A DNA stretch of 30,359 nt from Nemertoderma westbladi (taxonomy: Eukaryota; Xenacoelomorpha; Nemertodermatida; Nemertodermatidae), in NCBI GenBank assembly GCA_032718475.1, contig JAUCBJ010005297.1, forward strand, positions 1 to 30,359. The letters run 5' to 3'. Below are positions 16,421 through 26,931 of the stretch, piece after piece; the first letter of the stretch is position 1; each line of letters begins with the position of its first letter. A program made the position numbers and the translations under genes. The notes under the pieces are model-generated. The model made no database searches. It was not told where the DNA came from and saw nothing but the letters and a program-made list of their open reading frames with translations.

Positions 16421-17755
16421 ATGAATTGTAACATCTCTATTTTTGATTTACACCGGTTTTTTGGTGTTAGAAATTGGATGGAATTCATATAAATTGATTT
16501 AGAAATTTCAAACTTGTTTTTTTCGGTGGGTGCCAAATTTTGGTGCCAGCACCAAATTTTGAAATATGTCAATTTTATAAATTGATTATTTGAAACTTGT
16601 TTTTTACGCAATTGGGGTTTTTTGGGGTTCTGGATTCGATGATGGATACGAATTGCACTAAGCGTATCAAACTTGTATTTTTCGGTGCTGTGTGCAAATT
16701 TTGGTGCTAGCACGAAATTTTGAAAATCCATTCAATAGATAAAATTGCTTGTGACAATTTATTTCTTGCGTTTTAGAGGTTTATGGCTGTTCTGAATTCA
16801 ATGGAATATATAATTATCGAACTAGACATCTCAAACTTGTATTTTTCGGATGTGGGAGCAAAATGTGGTGCCAGCACCAAATTTTGAAAACCGTCAAATA
16901 TATCAATTGATTGTGTCACCTTGTTTCTTGCGTTATACGGGTTTGTGATGGTTCTGAATTCAATGGAAGCAGTAAAAATTTCATAGGAGTTCTCAAACTT
17001 GTATTTTTCGCCGTTGGGTGAAAATTGTTGTGCCAGCACCAAATTTTGGAAAATATGCAAATTGATCAGTAGATAGTTTCACCTTGTTTCTTGCGTTATA
17101 CGGGTTTATGAGGGTCCTGAATCCGATGGAATCAATAAAAACAGCACTGGACATGGCAAACTTGTACTTTTTGGTGATGGGTACGAAATTTGGTGCTAGC
17201 ACCAAAATTTGCCAAATTACGCCGAAAAATACAGGTAGCAATGATCTGGCATATTTGAAATGTATTCCATTAGAATCAGCGCCCTCGAAAACCTGAAAAT
17301 GTGAATTTATAGCATCGTATAAGTGAATTAAAAATTTTGTGTTCTAACTGAAAAGTGCTGGTTACTTGTTTTTTTCATTTTTTTCCTACGCAGAGAGGAC
17401 TAAACAGCCATTTATAGTAATCATATCATTTTTAAATATTTTCCAATGTATTTTGCACCCCAGAAAACCTGTATTGAAAAACAATTAGCCGAAAATGTAA
17501 CTTTCAAATTTTGTAAAAATTGTGCACTACTTGTAATTTTGGTGCTGCAATATAAGTACTCCAGTACATTTTTTCGAAAATTTTTTTTTTCGGTCGGATC
17601 CAGACAAGTGATACCTACGTACAAACAAAAAATCAGACGTTTTCGTAAATATTTGTAGATTTTAGAGGGAGGTGTCAATATGACCCCCCCCCCCCCCCCC
17701 CCCGGTATTTGTACAACATTTTATAGCCCGGTACTAATAGGGTTAATAGGGTTAA
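16180..17755 (+). mobile_element. Non-autonomous piggyBac-like element (TTAA ends)
   Basis: Begins TTAACCCTATTAA (16180-16192) and ends TTAATAGGGTTAA (17743-17755), which are exact reverse complements. TTAA flanks plus CCCTA/TAGGG tips are the hallmark of the piggyBac superfamily. Subterminal GGGTCAATATGACCC palindromes with C-tracts lie near both ends (16197-16215 and 17668-17703). The interior is 160-bp tandem repeats and no transposase, so it would need a transposase supplied elsewhere. The tips are low-complexity, so the superfamily call is inferred. A partial second copy lies at 28454-29720. Confidence 0.65.
16500..17240 (+). repeat. ~160-bp degenerate tandem repeat, about five copies, inside the piggyBac-like element
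   Basis: AAACTTGTATTTTTCGG-type words recur near 16511, 16669, 16834, 16995 and 17159. Each is followed by TTGGTG(C/T)(C/T)AGCACCAAATTTTG and then CTTGCGTTATACGGGTTT-like sequence. The minus strand is largely open and gives repetitive ORFs, which I treat as repeat shadows. Confidence 0.85.
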
Positions 17756-18003
17756 GGTTTAGAGCCTAAACGCATGACAACGATTTTGGGACACCTATGG
17801 ATTATATAACAAATAGATAGTCTATACATAATGTTCCTCCCAGTGCACATCGTACTTCATATGAAAACAACTCTCTATTTTATAGCACATTAGCTCAAGA
17901 GAGTTTCACCCGACAGATGGTCAGAACAGAAACGAGACAAGCAGTATCCGTGGGAGAAGTTGTAAAATTCAATGGAGAAGAGATGAAGTGGTTAACACAC
18001 ACG
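17756..18003. other. Flank carrying the right copy of the 104-bp direct repeat
   Basis: No gene. The right copy of the direct repeat occupies 17889-17992 and leads straight into the 34-bp minisatellite. Confidence 0.7.
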
Positions 18004-18210
18004 GGTGACCCCGCGCCCGGGTAAGACATTAGTGCAGCGTGACCCCGCGCCCGGGTAAGACATTAGTGGCAGCGTGACCCCGCGCCCGGGTAAGACATTA
18101 GTGCAGCATGGCCCCGTGTCCGGGTAAGACATTAGAGCAGCATGGCCCCGTGCCCGGGTAAGACATTAGAGCAGCATGGCCCCGTGCCCGGGTAAGACAT
18201 TAGTGCAGCG
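18004..18210. repeat. 34-bp GC-rich minisatellite, six copies
   Basis: The unit GTGACCCCGCGCCCGGGTAA then GACATTAGTGCAGC is repeated six times. The last three copies have GTG(T/C)CCGGG instead of GCGCCCGGG, so the array splits into two sub-variants. Confidence 0.9.
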
Positions 18211-18918
18211 TGCCTCTTATTGGAGGCAACTACATGCTCCTCTTAACTGGAAAAAAGAAGAGAGATTCAATGTACCAGAAGCAACAAGGAAGCTCATGTC
18301 TACCGGACGAATCCAGAAAGCTCTCCATTATGTTCTTAAATAGACTGGTCGGGTGTTTCAAGGAAATGTGTAGTAAGTATCCCATATGTACGCTGTACGG
18401 TACCCCACACGATTATAATCTTAAATATGGAACGATGTCAACAATGTTAGATGCAATATCCAACATTACTTTTGTTAAATTCTATATATATTTGGTATAC
18501 CAAGCCTGAAGAGAAGAGGTTTCATTTGAAGCGCCTCTCAAGTGCGTTGTTAAGTGCCATATACTGTACTATGCATTATTTCGGTAATATTCTGGTATGC
18601 CTGCTAATTTTTGCAATGTATATTGAGACGCAATATAGCATTGAATTTGACAGAAAGTCCCTTTCGAATACTATATATATCTCAAGCAACAGTGTAAGAC
18701 ATCAACCATGCCAACCATGTCATAGAGTTACTCTCCTTTGAAGTCCAGCTGCTGCTGATCAAGAACAGGAGAGAAGAACTTCGAACCTAAGGTTAGTGAA
18801 AAACCAGTAACCAGGCGCCGTTCAACTCCTGTGTGTTACACTGACTATGATAGTCAGACTTCCCCAGAGGAGGATACAGAGAGAGATTCCTCCGACCTGT
18901 ATTTCTCCCAAACAATCA
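18211..18918. other. Interval without a recognisable gene
   Basis: Two overlapping plus-strand ORFs (18210-18509, 18451-18741) show no family signature. The last 200 bp lead into the LINE coding region and may include its 5' part; an endonuclease domain is not recognisable. Confidence 0.4.
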
Positions 18919-21282
18919 ACGTCAAGGTAATAAAGGTATAATACCTGGTTGGAATGAACAAGTAAAAGATTTTAAATCGAATTCGATGTTTTGGCACGAT
19001 ATGTGGAGCGCTGCAGGTAAACCTACTGGTGCAGGTAGTTATTTATTTCATATGCGTCGCACTTCTCGTGCACAATATCATTTTGCAGTTCGTAGGTTGA
19101 AGAAATCTCAAGATATCATCAAACGCGATAGAATTTTACAGGCGTGCTTAAACGGAAATAATAACTTTTTTGATGAAATCAAAAAATTTCGCGGTAACCA
19201 ACAGGTACTTAGCGAATCAATAAATGGTGTTAATAACCCAAGTGACATTGCGAATAACTTCGCCAAAATTTACAAGGAATTGTACAATCAGAATTATAGC
19301 GGTGACACAAGTGTTGATGATATCGAAAATGATATAAATTGTAGAATTAGAAACCTAATTGGTAACAATAATGTATCGGGTACAAATTGTGCAGGTTATC
19401 GAGAGGTATTGTCGCCTCGTATAATACACGAGGCATTGTTGCGTTTAAAAAACGCCAAATCAGATGTCAGTTATAGTTTTGACTCAGGGTCTTTAATTAA
19501 TGGTGGCCATATTCTAGAACATCATTTATCTATATTATTTAACTCTTTTCTTTCGCATGGATTGGTGTCAAAGTGTCTTTTATTGGTTTCTATTATTCCG
19601 ATCATTAAAAATAAATTAGGCGATATATCTGATGATAAGAATTACCGTGCAATTGCAATATCTTCTTTGATTCTGAAAATTTTTGAATGGGTATTATTAT
19701 TAAGTGAAGGCGATAAGTTATGTTTTGATGACTTACAATTTGGGTTCCGTCCAAATTCTAGTACTGTAATGTGCAGCTGGTCGGCTTCGGAAGTAATCAA
19801 TTACTATATGAGACACTCATCGCCCGTATTTGGTTGTTTGTTAGATTTTACAAAAGCGTTCGACCTTGTTGAATGGCCAAAGCTGTTCCTTGAACTATTA
19901 AAAAAGGGTTTTTCAGTTTTATATTTAAGGTGCCTCATTTTTATATACAGAAACCAAGTTTGTGCAGTAAAATGGTTGAATTGCAGCTCTTTTAATTTTT
20001 TAATTTCTAATGGGGTCAGACAGGGTTCTGTTTGCTCGCCGACATTGTTTGCTCTGGTGTTAAATATTCTAATTAAATCTCTACGTGACTCCAAAGTAGG
20101 TTGTTTTATAGGGAATTATTATTTTGGTGTTTTGGCATACGCCGATGATGTACTGTTATTGTGCCCATCTGTGGTTGGATTGCAATATATGGTCGATTTA
20201 TGTCAAATTTTTTGTGCTAAATATAACTTGCGATTAAGTACAAATGTTGATCAGGATAAATGCAAATGTAAGTGTATACCATTTAATTTTAAGTGGAGTC
20301 CACCCGGTGCTAGGATTAGAGCAGGTACAATTCTTCTCCCGTGGGCAAGAGAAGCTGTTCACCTAGGTATTACACTTGACTTTAAATGCACTTTAGCCAA
20401 GGACATTTTACGTAAACGCGGCCAGTTTATTGGGAAACTCAATAACATTAGGCAAGAGTTTGGCTTCTCGCACCCTGGTAATCTAACATATCTACAAAAG
20501 TTATACACTATGTGTTTTTATGGTAGCAATACATGGAATTTATGGTCCGATGAATGTTCTAGAATCTTAACCAGCTGGAACATTAACGTTAGGATTATAT
20601 GGCAGTTGCCTTATAATGCTCATAGGTATATTGTACAAGAAATTGTAGGATTTATACATCCATGGGTTATTTTATGCAAAAATTTTGTTGGTTATTGTAG
20701 GTCTATTTTTAATGCTGATAGGATGTGTATTAGATTCCTAGCTAACTTAATGTTATTTGATTGTAGGAGTACTAGCGGAAGTAATTTACGTCAGATTGGT
20801 AATGAGTGCGGGGTGTCGGATTTATCTTTGTTGTCCACCCGTACTGTAGACAATAAACTATCATATGTACGCACTCCGCCGGGTGAGGAGTGGAGAGTTA
20901 ATAGCTGCAGAGAAATCGTAAACTCAATTGTAGGTGTAACTAATATACCTGGTTTTACGCATGATGAGCTTAGAGATATTTTGAATTATATTTCTTCCAC
21001 TTAAAGGACTATAGCTTATTTGTTATACTTTCTTTTTTCTCTTTTTCTTTTTTCTTTTTCTGTTTTGTTACGTTCTGTTCGGTTTATATTAAGTCTTGCT
21101 GTAATTATTGTGCCTATCTTTCGTTCACGTGAAATTTAAATGTAGCTAAATTTATATATTATGCACTATTATCACTTTGTATGTACGCTCTACTGTACCT
21201 GTGCTATTTACTTGGTATTGCTGTACTTATATGTGTTTGCCCACGTTATAATGTACGAATAGAATAATAATAATAATAATAA
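18919..21282 (+). mobile_element. Non-LTR retrotransposon (LINE), 3' two-thirds
   Basis: Comprises the reverse-transcriptase ORF, a T-rich 3' UTR (21005-21260) and a terminal (TAA)n/(AAT)n run at 21262-21282, a tail type used by several LINE clades. The 5' boundary is uncertain. I could not find a clear target-site duplication. Confidence 0.75.
18986..21004 (+). CDS. LINE reverse transcriptase, long intact ORF
   Basis: 672 residues. The same frame is open upstream through PGWNEQVKDF, a linker that normally follows the endonuclease, so the true protein starts earlier and the ATG at 18986 is probably internal. Reverse-transcriptase motifs in order: KNYRAIAIS, LQFGFRPNSST, DFTKAFD (Asp287, first catalytic), NGVRQGSVCSPTLFALVLN (from about residue 342) and YADDVLLL (residues 385-388, the catalytic pair). 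A thumb and a C-terminal helical region with CFYGSNTWNLW follow. No apurinic endonuclease or RNase H is visible. It copies its own RNA at a nicked target. The absence of frameshifts over 2 kb suggests a relatively young copy compared with its neighbours. Confidence 0.9.
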   Translation: MFWHDMWSAAGKPTGAGSYLFHMRRTSRAQYHFAVRRLKKSQDIIKRDRILQACLNGNNNFFDEIKKFRGNQQVLSESINGVNNPSDIANNFAKIYKELYNQNYSGDTSVDDIENDINCRIRNLIGNNNVSGTNCAGYREVLSPRIIHEALLRLKNAKSDVSYSFDSGSLINGGHILEHHLSILFNSFLSHGLVSKCLLLVSIIPIIKNKLGDISDDKNYRAIAISSLILKIFEWVLLLSEGDKLCFDDLQFGFRPNSSTVMCSWSASEVINYYMRHSSPVFGCLLDFTKAFDLVEWPKLFLELLKKGFSVLYLRCLIFIYRNQVCAVKWLNCSSFNFLISNGVRQGSVCSPTLFALVLNILIKSLRDSKVGCFIGNYYFGVLAYADDVLLLCPSVVGLQYMVDLCQIFCAKYNLRLSTNVDQDKCKCKCIPFNFKWSPPGARIRAGTILLPWAREAVHLGITLDFKCTLAKDILRKRGQFIGKLNNIRQEFGFSHPGNLTYLQKLYTMCFYGSNTWNLWSDECSRILTSWNINVRIIWQLPYNAHRYIVQEIVGFIHPWVILCKNFVGYCRSIFNADRMCIRFLANLMLFDCRSTSGSNLRQIGNECGVSDLSLLSTRTVDNKLSYVRTPPGEEWRVNSCREIVNSIVGVTNIPGFTHDELRDILNYISST

Positions 21283-21584
21283 TGGGAAAATCCAAATAAA
21301 CAGGTAAGTTCAAGAAAAAGTACAGTAAAACTCCTCAAAGTTCCCCAAAATGTATCATTTTCAAAAAAGGGGAGGAGGCCTCCAAATCCCAAAATACTAT
21401 TCTCTCAAAAACATCGAGTATCAAGTCGATTAAATGAGTAATGAGCGGGGATACTCATAATATTGGTAAGTGTTCCTCCTTCTTGAAGATGACTCTTGAC
21501 GCATTTTATAAAGGTTGTATTTCAACTGTCTAAGATCAGGATACCAGCAAAATAGCTGCTACTCAGAGATCAAGTATTCCAAGT
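21283..21584. other. Short interval, nothing recognised
   Basis: AT-rich flank with an imperfect A-rich start. It has no motif I can name and probably leads into the BEL/Pao remnant. Confidence 0.4.
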
Positions 21585-22430
21585 ATGGAGCTAAACCCTA
21601 CTCATTGCTCCATACTGAAAATGAGAAGATTACTGAACTTGAAGTACACGTGCAATTCAGAGATATGTATGACACTGACACTGACAGGAACCTCCAATGA
21701 CAAAGACAAAGAGAGGATTCATACTAGTCTTAACCTCTCAGGAATAATACAGGTTTGGAATTCAACAGAGGAGACATATTTCTATGTCAATTCACTATCC
21801 ACCCTTCAAGATCAAACAGGTAAGAACGGTATTAATCAGATTAAGACGGTGGCTATTAAGAATTTTGCAGCCAGTCAGGCTGATTTATATAATTGGGATA
21901 AGGATAAATTCGCAAGTAAAAACAAGGTCCCAGGGTTTAGGATGGATAAACCAGGAGTCCAATTACTCATGGGACAAAACACGCATGAGGCTTTCGAAGT
22001 ATTGGAGAAAAGACCTGCTAATCCACAGCCATTGCAAACCTATGCCAGATGCACTAGAGTGGGCTGGTTCTGAACGGGCCCTTCGGCGAGATTGCTTAGA
22101 GAAAGAACTGAGACAGTTTTTAACACTAAGGTGTGTGAAGATGTATATCAAGAACTTGAGACATCAGCTAATCACATCACCTAATCAATCTCACCTAATC
22201 AGGTGGAGCTATGTATTTTAATACATAGAAATAATGAGTTAGCCGCCTATGGGGATGATGCGTTGAATAAAGTGGTGGAAAGGTATAACGCAAAATTGAG
22301 AGATGAACAGAACATGCAGTTAAATTCTTCACGCAGGAAGATGTCAAACTTGTATGACAAGACTCTGTAAATAGAAGAGGAGTTAGTGCGGCAGATTCAG
22401 AAAACAATAACCCGCTTCCTAAAGGAGGAA
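21585..22430 (+). pseudogene. BEL/Pao retroelement remnant: protease-RT linker region
   Basis: In the frame starting near 21585, the C-terminal ~75 residues read GVQLLMGQNTHEAFEVLEKR ... YARCTRVGWF, which follows the BEL/Pao pattern (LLIGxD ... LEVRxG ... TxxGW) at the end of the aspartic-protease region. The expected LNGP continuation is present right after but in the +1 frame (near 22070), so a frameshift breaks it. Further weak coding similarity (AAYGDDALNKVVERYNAKL) continues to about 22367 in another frame. No LTR could be assigned. Confidence 0.6.
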
Positions 22431-22527
22431 GGACGGGAAGTTTGGAGTATGGACCAGCTTATCACTACTGAAATGTGCATTTTAGGATGCAGAAGCTTTC
22501 AAACCGCTCCCGAAAGTAGGACTTAGT

Positions 22528-23250
22528 TTAAGGGGGGGGTACACCATTTTGGTCAAAAATATGTCGAAATTTTTTTTATGATCTCTTATAATGCACCATT
22601 AAATGGTGTTTCCAAATCTGAAAACCGCTATTTAATAGCTCTTTTAGTTTTTAAGTTATAACAATTTCCATTTAGGGATTCCTATTGAAATTACTATTAC
22701 TATGTATAATGAAAGGTCGATTATCTCCAAATATTTATTTTATGAAATTGTCAACTTCAAAACCCTACTACTTCTACAATTTTTGAGCAATTAGTCTGAA
22801 ACTTTCTGTGGGTGTCTACATAGCCACCCTGCATTAAAGTATCAGACAACTTTTCGAAATTATTTGTTAATAAAATTTAATACTATTTATAACAAACCTA
22901 AAAATTAGGCATAAATTTGCAGCGCCACCTAGCGGCGCAGAATTATTTTCACAAAATTTCGCCTGATAGTTATGTTGCCACATCTTTGATCTATCATATA
23001 AAAAAACTTTCATGTGATTAGATTCAAAACTGTAAAAGCCTTAGGGTTTTAAGCGCAACCAAGTTTTTTTTGTTGTTAACTAGTATTAACTAATATTAAA
23101 TAGCGAAAAATAAAAATTTTCTAATCTGTCATGTAGAATAGCATCTTAGGCACCAATATTCCAAATTATAGCCAAAACCAAACAATTTTGAAACGCTGAG
23201 AGTGATAAATCGAAGAGTTGTCCGAAAATGGTGTACCCCCCCCCCCTTAA
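22528..23250. mobile_element. 719-bp MITE with TTAA target duplication and terminal inverted repeats
   Basis: Left end TTAAGGGGGGGGTACACCAT, right end ATGGTGTACCCCCCCCCCTTAA-type: inverted repeats of GGGGTACACCATTTT(C/G)G flanked by TTAA. There is no coding capacity. The empty site is visible in the opposite arm of the inverted repeat (TAAATATTAAACTAAG at about 25405-25420, one TTAA only), which fixes both the boundaries and the TTAA duplication. TTAA preference points to piggyBac-type mobilisation. The ends begin with G-tracts and differ from the element at 16180, so it is a separate family. Confidence 0.92.
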
Positions 23251-24037
23251 TATTTACACTAAAAGTTTCTACTTTTAACAAGTTCACTACTCCAAACAAT
23301 TCACTATATCTAATCAATTCTTTTTGGATCTTCGTTTATGTAACTTCTTAATAGTTTCTTTCTCCCCTGGTCAAGTCACCTTGAAAGGAGTGCTACCACT
23401 CTCAGGTGATGGATGCAGGGAAATTGCATCAGGAGGAACCGGGTTTCTATCAGTATAACCACCAGTAGAGGTACCTGGTAGACTAGGGTCAAATGTCAAC
23501 TCTTTTCTCTCCTTCCCTTTGGATCCTGCTTCTATGTTTTTGCGATATAGGATTTATGGCTTCAGAATGAGCTCTATTCAATGCAATGGGACTCCTTCTG
23601 AAATATTGGGCATACCAGTTTTCCAATCCTTGGATCAAATACTGGCGACTTCTTTACTCTGTATCTCATTAGGGTGCTCTAAAAGAGTCTCCTTTCTGGT
23701 GTCCATACGGGGTGGCGTTGGATGTATATAATACTGAAAGATCCAAAGGGAATAACTTTGACTTTACCGTGCTGGTTTTTGGTTTAACCATCTCAGCTCC
23801 CTTGGTTTGTCTGATCTCGCTAGGGGTCAGATGCTTGGGCCATTCATTCTCTGATTGATTTAGAAAGTCAGGGCCACTTAACCAACAAGGAGTTTCAGTA
23901 AGTTCTTTGGGTGTGGCTCACCTTCTCAGGATTTAGCTATATCGGCAGGAATTATAGCGCCCGGGCAGTGTCTCCATTGTTGGATAGTTGTTCGACTGAG
24001 AATAATCGCAAACTCTGTTGGTAACGAAGACACTAAA

Positions 24038-24760
24038 TTAGCAGACTTGATTGGCGAGATTTTCCAATACCTGTACAGCGTTGGTCCAGTAGAAGGTTCT
24101 TTCCAGTTTAAAGTTAATTTGTTCGGTGATATTCTTCCCTATAGCAGTGGCATATAAGGCAGCCTTTAATTCCACTTGAGGGACTCTCAGTTTGTTGTTA
24201 ATGAGTGCGACTTTGATTCCCATAGGGGTTTCCACTCTTAAATAGGCTACCACACCTATTCCAATATCGTTGGCATCTCCAAAAACATGGGGCTGAAGGG
24301 AAGGGAGAACATTTCCAAAATATGTGTGAGAGATCTTCTGAGATGGAAGTGAGTCTTCCCCCTTGTCATGGATCGTCCCAAGAGTGGTTTTCTAACCATA
24401 TTTGTTGCACGAAGTACTGAGCGACTAGGATTACTGTACTAATAAATCCCAAAGGGTAGAAGTAGGTGCTCAGATTACTCAGACAAATACTTTTTTTTCT
24501 AATGAGATTGTCACGCCATTTCAGTTGGAAAAACATCAAGTCCCTTTTGGTATCCCATTTCAAACCAAGGGTCTATGACCGCTTTAGGGAAGGAGTCTCT
24601 AGTTTGGTCAGTGGTAGTACGGACCACTGAACAAGCGTTAGATGGGCTTGATATAATACCGAAAGCCTGGATGTTCATCCAATGCTCGACGGGATCTTGA
24701 CTGAAGTCACACTTATAGAAACATACCTTCTATGTCTGAGGGAAACGCAATTGAGTATTG
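24038..24760 (-). pseudogene. BEL/Pao reverse transcriptase and Pao-domain remnant
   Basis: The minus strand carries AFGIISSPSNACSVV (RT, near 24650), then MKWDTKRDLMFFQLKWRD and STYFYPLGFISTVILVAQYF (24563-24366), then AYLRVETPMGIKVALINNKL, VPQVELKAALYA and FYWTNAVQVLENLAN (24253-24038). That is the order of the BEL/Pao RT connection and Pao peptidase/RNase-H-like segments (LSxxYDPLGF, AYLR, PxLELxAAL, WTDS). The pieces are in different frames and the RT catalytic YxDD is not seen. Orientation is opposite to the protease-like piece at 21585-22430, so the element has been rearranged by the inverted duplication. Confidence 0.75.
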
Positions 24761-25505
24761 CCATAATCTTAGTAATATCCCCAATAAAAATCATAAAAGA
24801 TTGGGTCCCGGCAATAGTTCTGAGTTTAGGGACTGCCCTTTATATAGCTGAACCATTGAAGACTACCTGGACTTTATTCGGCTTACTGGGTTTGGGAACG
24901 TATTGATGGGTTAAATAATACTTACCCGTACTATAATACTTACGCCACCCCTATGGACACCAGAAGGGAGACTCTTTTAGACCACCCTAATGAGATACAG
25001 AGTAAAGAAGTCGCCAGTATTTGATCCTAGGATTGGAAAACTGGTATGCCCAATATTTCAGAAGGAGTCCCATTGCATTGAATACTGCTCATTCTGACGC
25101 CATAAACCCTATATCGCAAAAACATAGAAGCAGGATCCAAAGGGAAGGAGAGGAAAGAGTTGACATTTGACCCTAGTCTACCAGGTACCTCTACTGGTGG
25201 TTATACTGATAGAAACCCGGTTCCTCCTGATGCAATTTCACTGCATCCATCACCTGAGAGTGGTAGCACTCCTTTCAAGGTGACTTGACCAGGGGAGAAA
25301 GAAACTATTAAGAAGTTACATAAACGAAGATCCAAAAAGAATTGATTAGATATAGTGAATTGTTTGGAGTAGTGAACTTGTTAAAAGTAGAAACTTTTAG
25401 TGTAAATATTAAACTAAGTCCTACTTTCGGGAGCGGTTTAAAAGCTTCTGCATCCTAAAATGCACATTTCAGTAATGATAAGCTGGTCCATACTCCAAAC
25501 TTCCC

Positions 25506-26931
25506 TAAGTGACAGATCCATACGCCCCGACGTGTTCAATTGTAGTACACACCAAAAGATAAGCAGCCAATAAAATCTACGTTTCATTTTCTTGGCTCAG
25601 ATTTTCTTTATTAGATCAACAAAGACGCATGGCAGTTTTTTATTGGTAGTTGATGAGCAATGTGCCATGACGTCATGATTTCTTGGAATTATTAGGTTAG
25701 TTAAGCTTGGACGGAAGCTCATTCTTCTGTTTTGCTGATAGCAGAGCAGGGCGTTTTTGCCTATTAACATATTGGCTGGATGCGTAGAATCATAGTTAGT
25801 TACCTAACCGGCTGTATACCCTACCGACTGGAATACTGCTTTATTGAACTGATTGCTGATTATTGCTGTATTTGTATATTATATTTGCCGATTATCTTAT
25901 GTAAATATTTCTTCTTATATGGATGAATAATTGCATCCTTAACTGATTGTTATTTTCATCCTAAGAGGTAAGCTTTGGCTTTGGGGGTTAATTAGCAATT
26001 TCCTGGTTCACATCAAGTGGAGTGTGGAGTGGAATATTATTTTGTAGCACCAACGCATGTGAGCCTATAAACATCCTTATTCATGAACAAAATTGTCTCA
26101 AGTCAGCAGTTCATACACCAAAGTGTATTTCAGCCCGACTTATATATACCATGCCCATAGGTGTGCAAAATATGATTTTTGTTAGTATTTTTAATTGCTA
26201 TAAGACAATTACAATCAAACGGGACTGTTAATACTATCCCTGTACGTTAGCATAGTTATTGGGAATTATATTTCGAGAATCAATCGACTGATGCACAAGC
26301 AGCCTATTTTAGCTGGCCGATATATTTCAGACTCCCTTTGGGTCATACGCCATGCTAGTTTGATTTATATTTGATGTATATATATAAGTTGGCAAAACTA
26401 AGCAAGATTTCTGTGATAATTGAAATAGATTGTAAGGTCTCTTTCTCTTAAAATACGTAAGCATTCGTTGTTATAGTCATTAGTATCTAGGATTATAGTG
26501 TTACCAGATTTATCACCCCCTACAGATACGAATAATATTAGTATTACATTTGAGAGACTTGAGAGAACAGTCCGTTGTTGCTTCGTAAGGTTATACTAAG
26601 TTACATTTTTGGGTGAGACATTGTTGTGGTTGACGTCTTGTAGTTGGTGTGAGCACCTGGGTCGTTGGTGGATAACCGAGATATATCAAATATTTCTGCT
26701 TCATATGTATATCCAACCTCCTATCATTTGTAATTGGTGTGAATGATGAAATTAAATTAAAATTTCAATTCATTTTTAATTAATTGCAGATCATTGGTAG
26801 AAAATCATCAAATAATTAAAAGTAAGACTGTATTGACCATTTTCATTTAATTTTGGGTGTTTTGAATAAAATTAAGAGCTGTGGTATTGATTTCATAAAT
26901 TATCTAATTATCATAAGTTCCATAAATAAAC
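25506..26931. other. Non-coding interval upstream of the P450-like gene
   Basis: No convincing gene. It is AT-rich, with poly-pyrimidine tracts and short ORFs only. A CATGACGTCATG palindrome (25666-25677) with ATTGG boxes nearby could belong to a promoter, either of the retroelement or of a host gene. An in-frame TAA at 26923-26925 precedes the P450 ATG. Confidence 0.5.
25666..25677. promoter_or_regulatory. CRE-like palindrome CATGACGTCATG
   Basis: A perfect 12-bp palindrome containing TGACGTCA, the consensus binding site of CREB/ATF factors. An ATTGG (inverted CCAAT) lies 20-25 bp upstream. It is 1.26 kb before the P450-like ATG. Function is inferred from the motif alone. Confidence 0.3.

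Larger units (their letters stand above)
22435..25505. repeat. Large inverted repeat: arms 22435-23718 and 24942-25505
   Basis: The right arm (564 bp) is the near-identical reverse complement of the left arm once the 723-bp TTAA insertion in the left arm is removed. Shared words include GGAGTATGGACCAGCTTATC, CGCTCCCGAAAGTAGGACTT and CCTCCTGATGCAATTT. The spacer (23719-24941) carries minus-strand BEL/Pao sequence. The whole can form a giant hairpin. Confidence 0.9.

Noticed and set aside
16405-17296. Minus- and plus-strand ORFs in the 160-bp repeats as genes
   Set aside because: Peptides repeat with the DNA unit and shift frame between units; better explained as satellite.
16180-17755. TTAACCC/TAGGGTTAA ends as interstitial telomere repeats
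   Set aside because: Only one to two TTAGGG-like units with imperfect spacing; exact inverted ends and repeated copies fit a transposon better.
18004-18210. CRISPR-like array of 34-bp repeats
   Set aside because: Units are directly adjacent with no spacers, and the setting is an animal genome.
23519-23731. Plus-strand 70-aa ORF in the inverted-repeat arm
   Set aside because: No recognisable motif; the arm is part of a rearranged retroelement and the right arm does not support a conserved protein.
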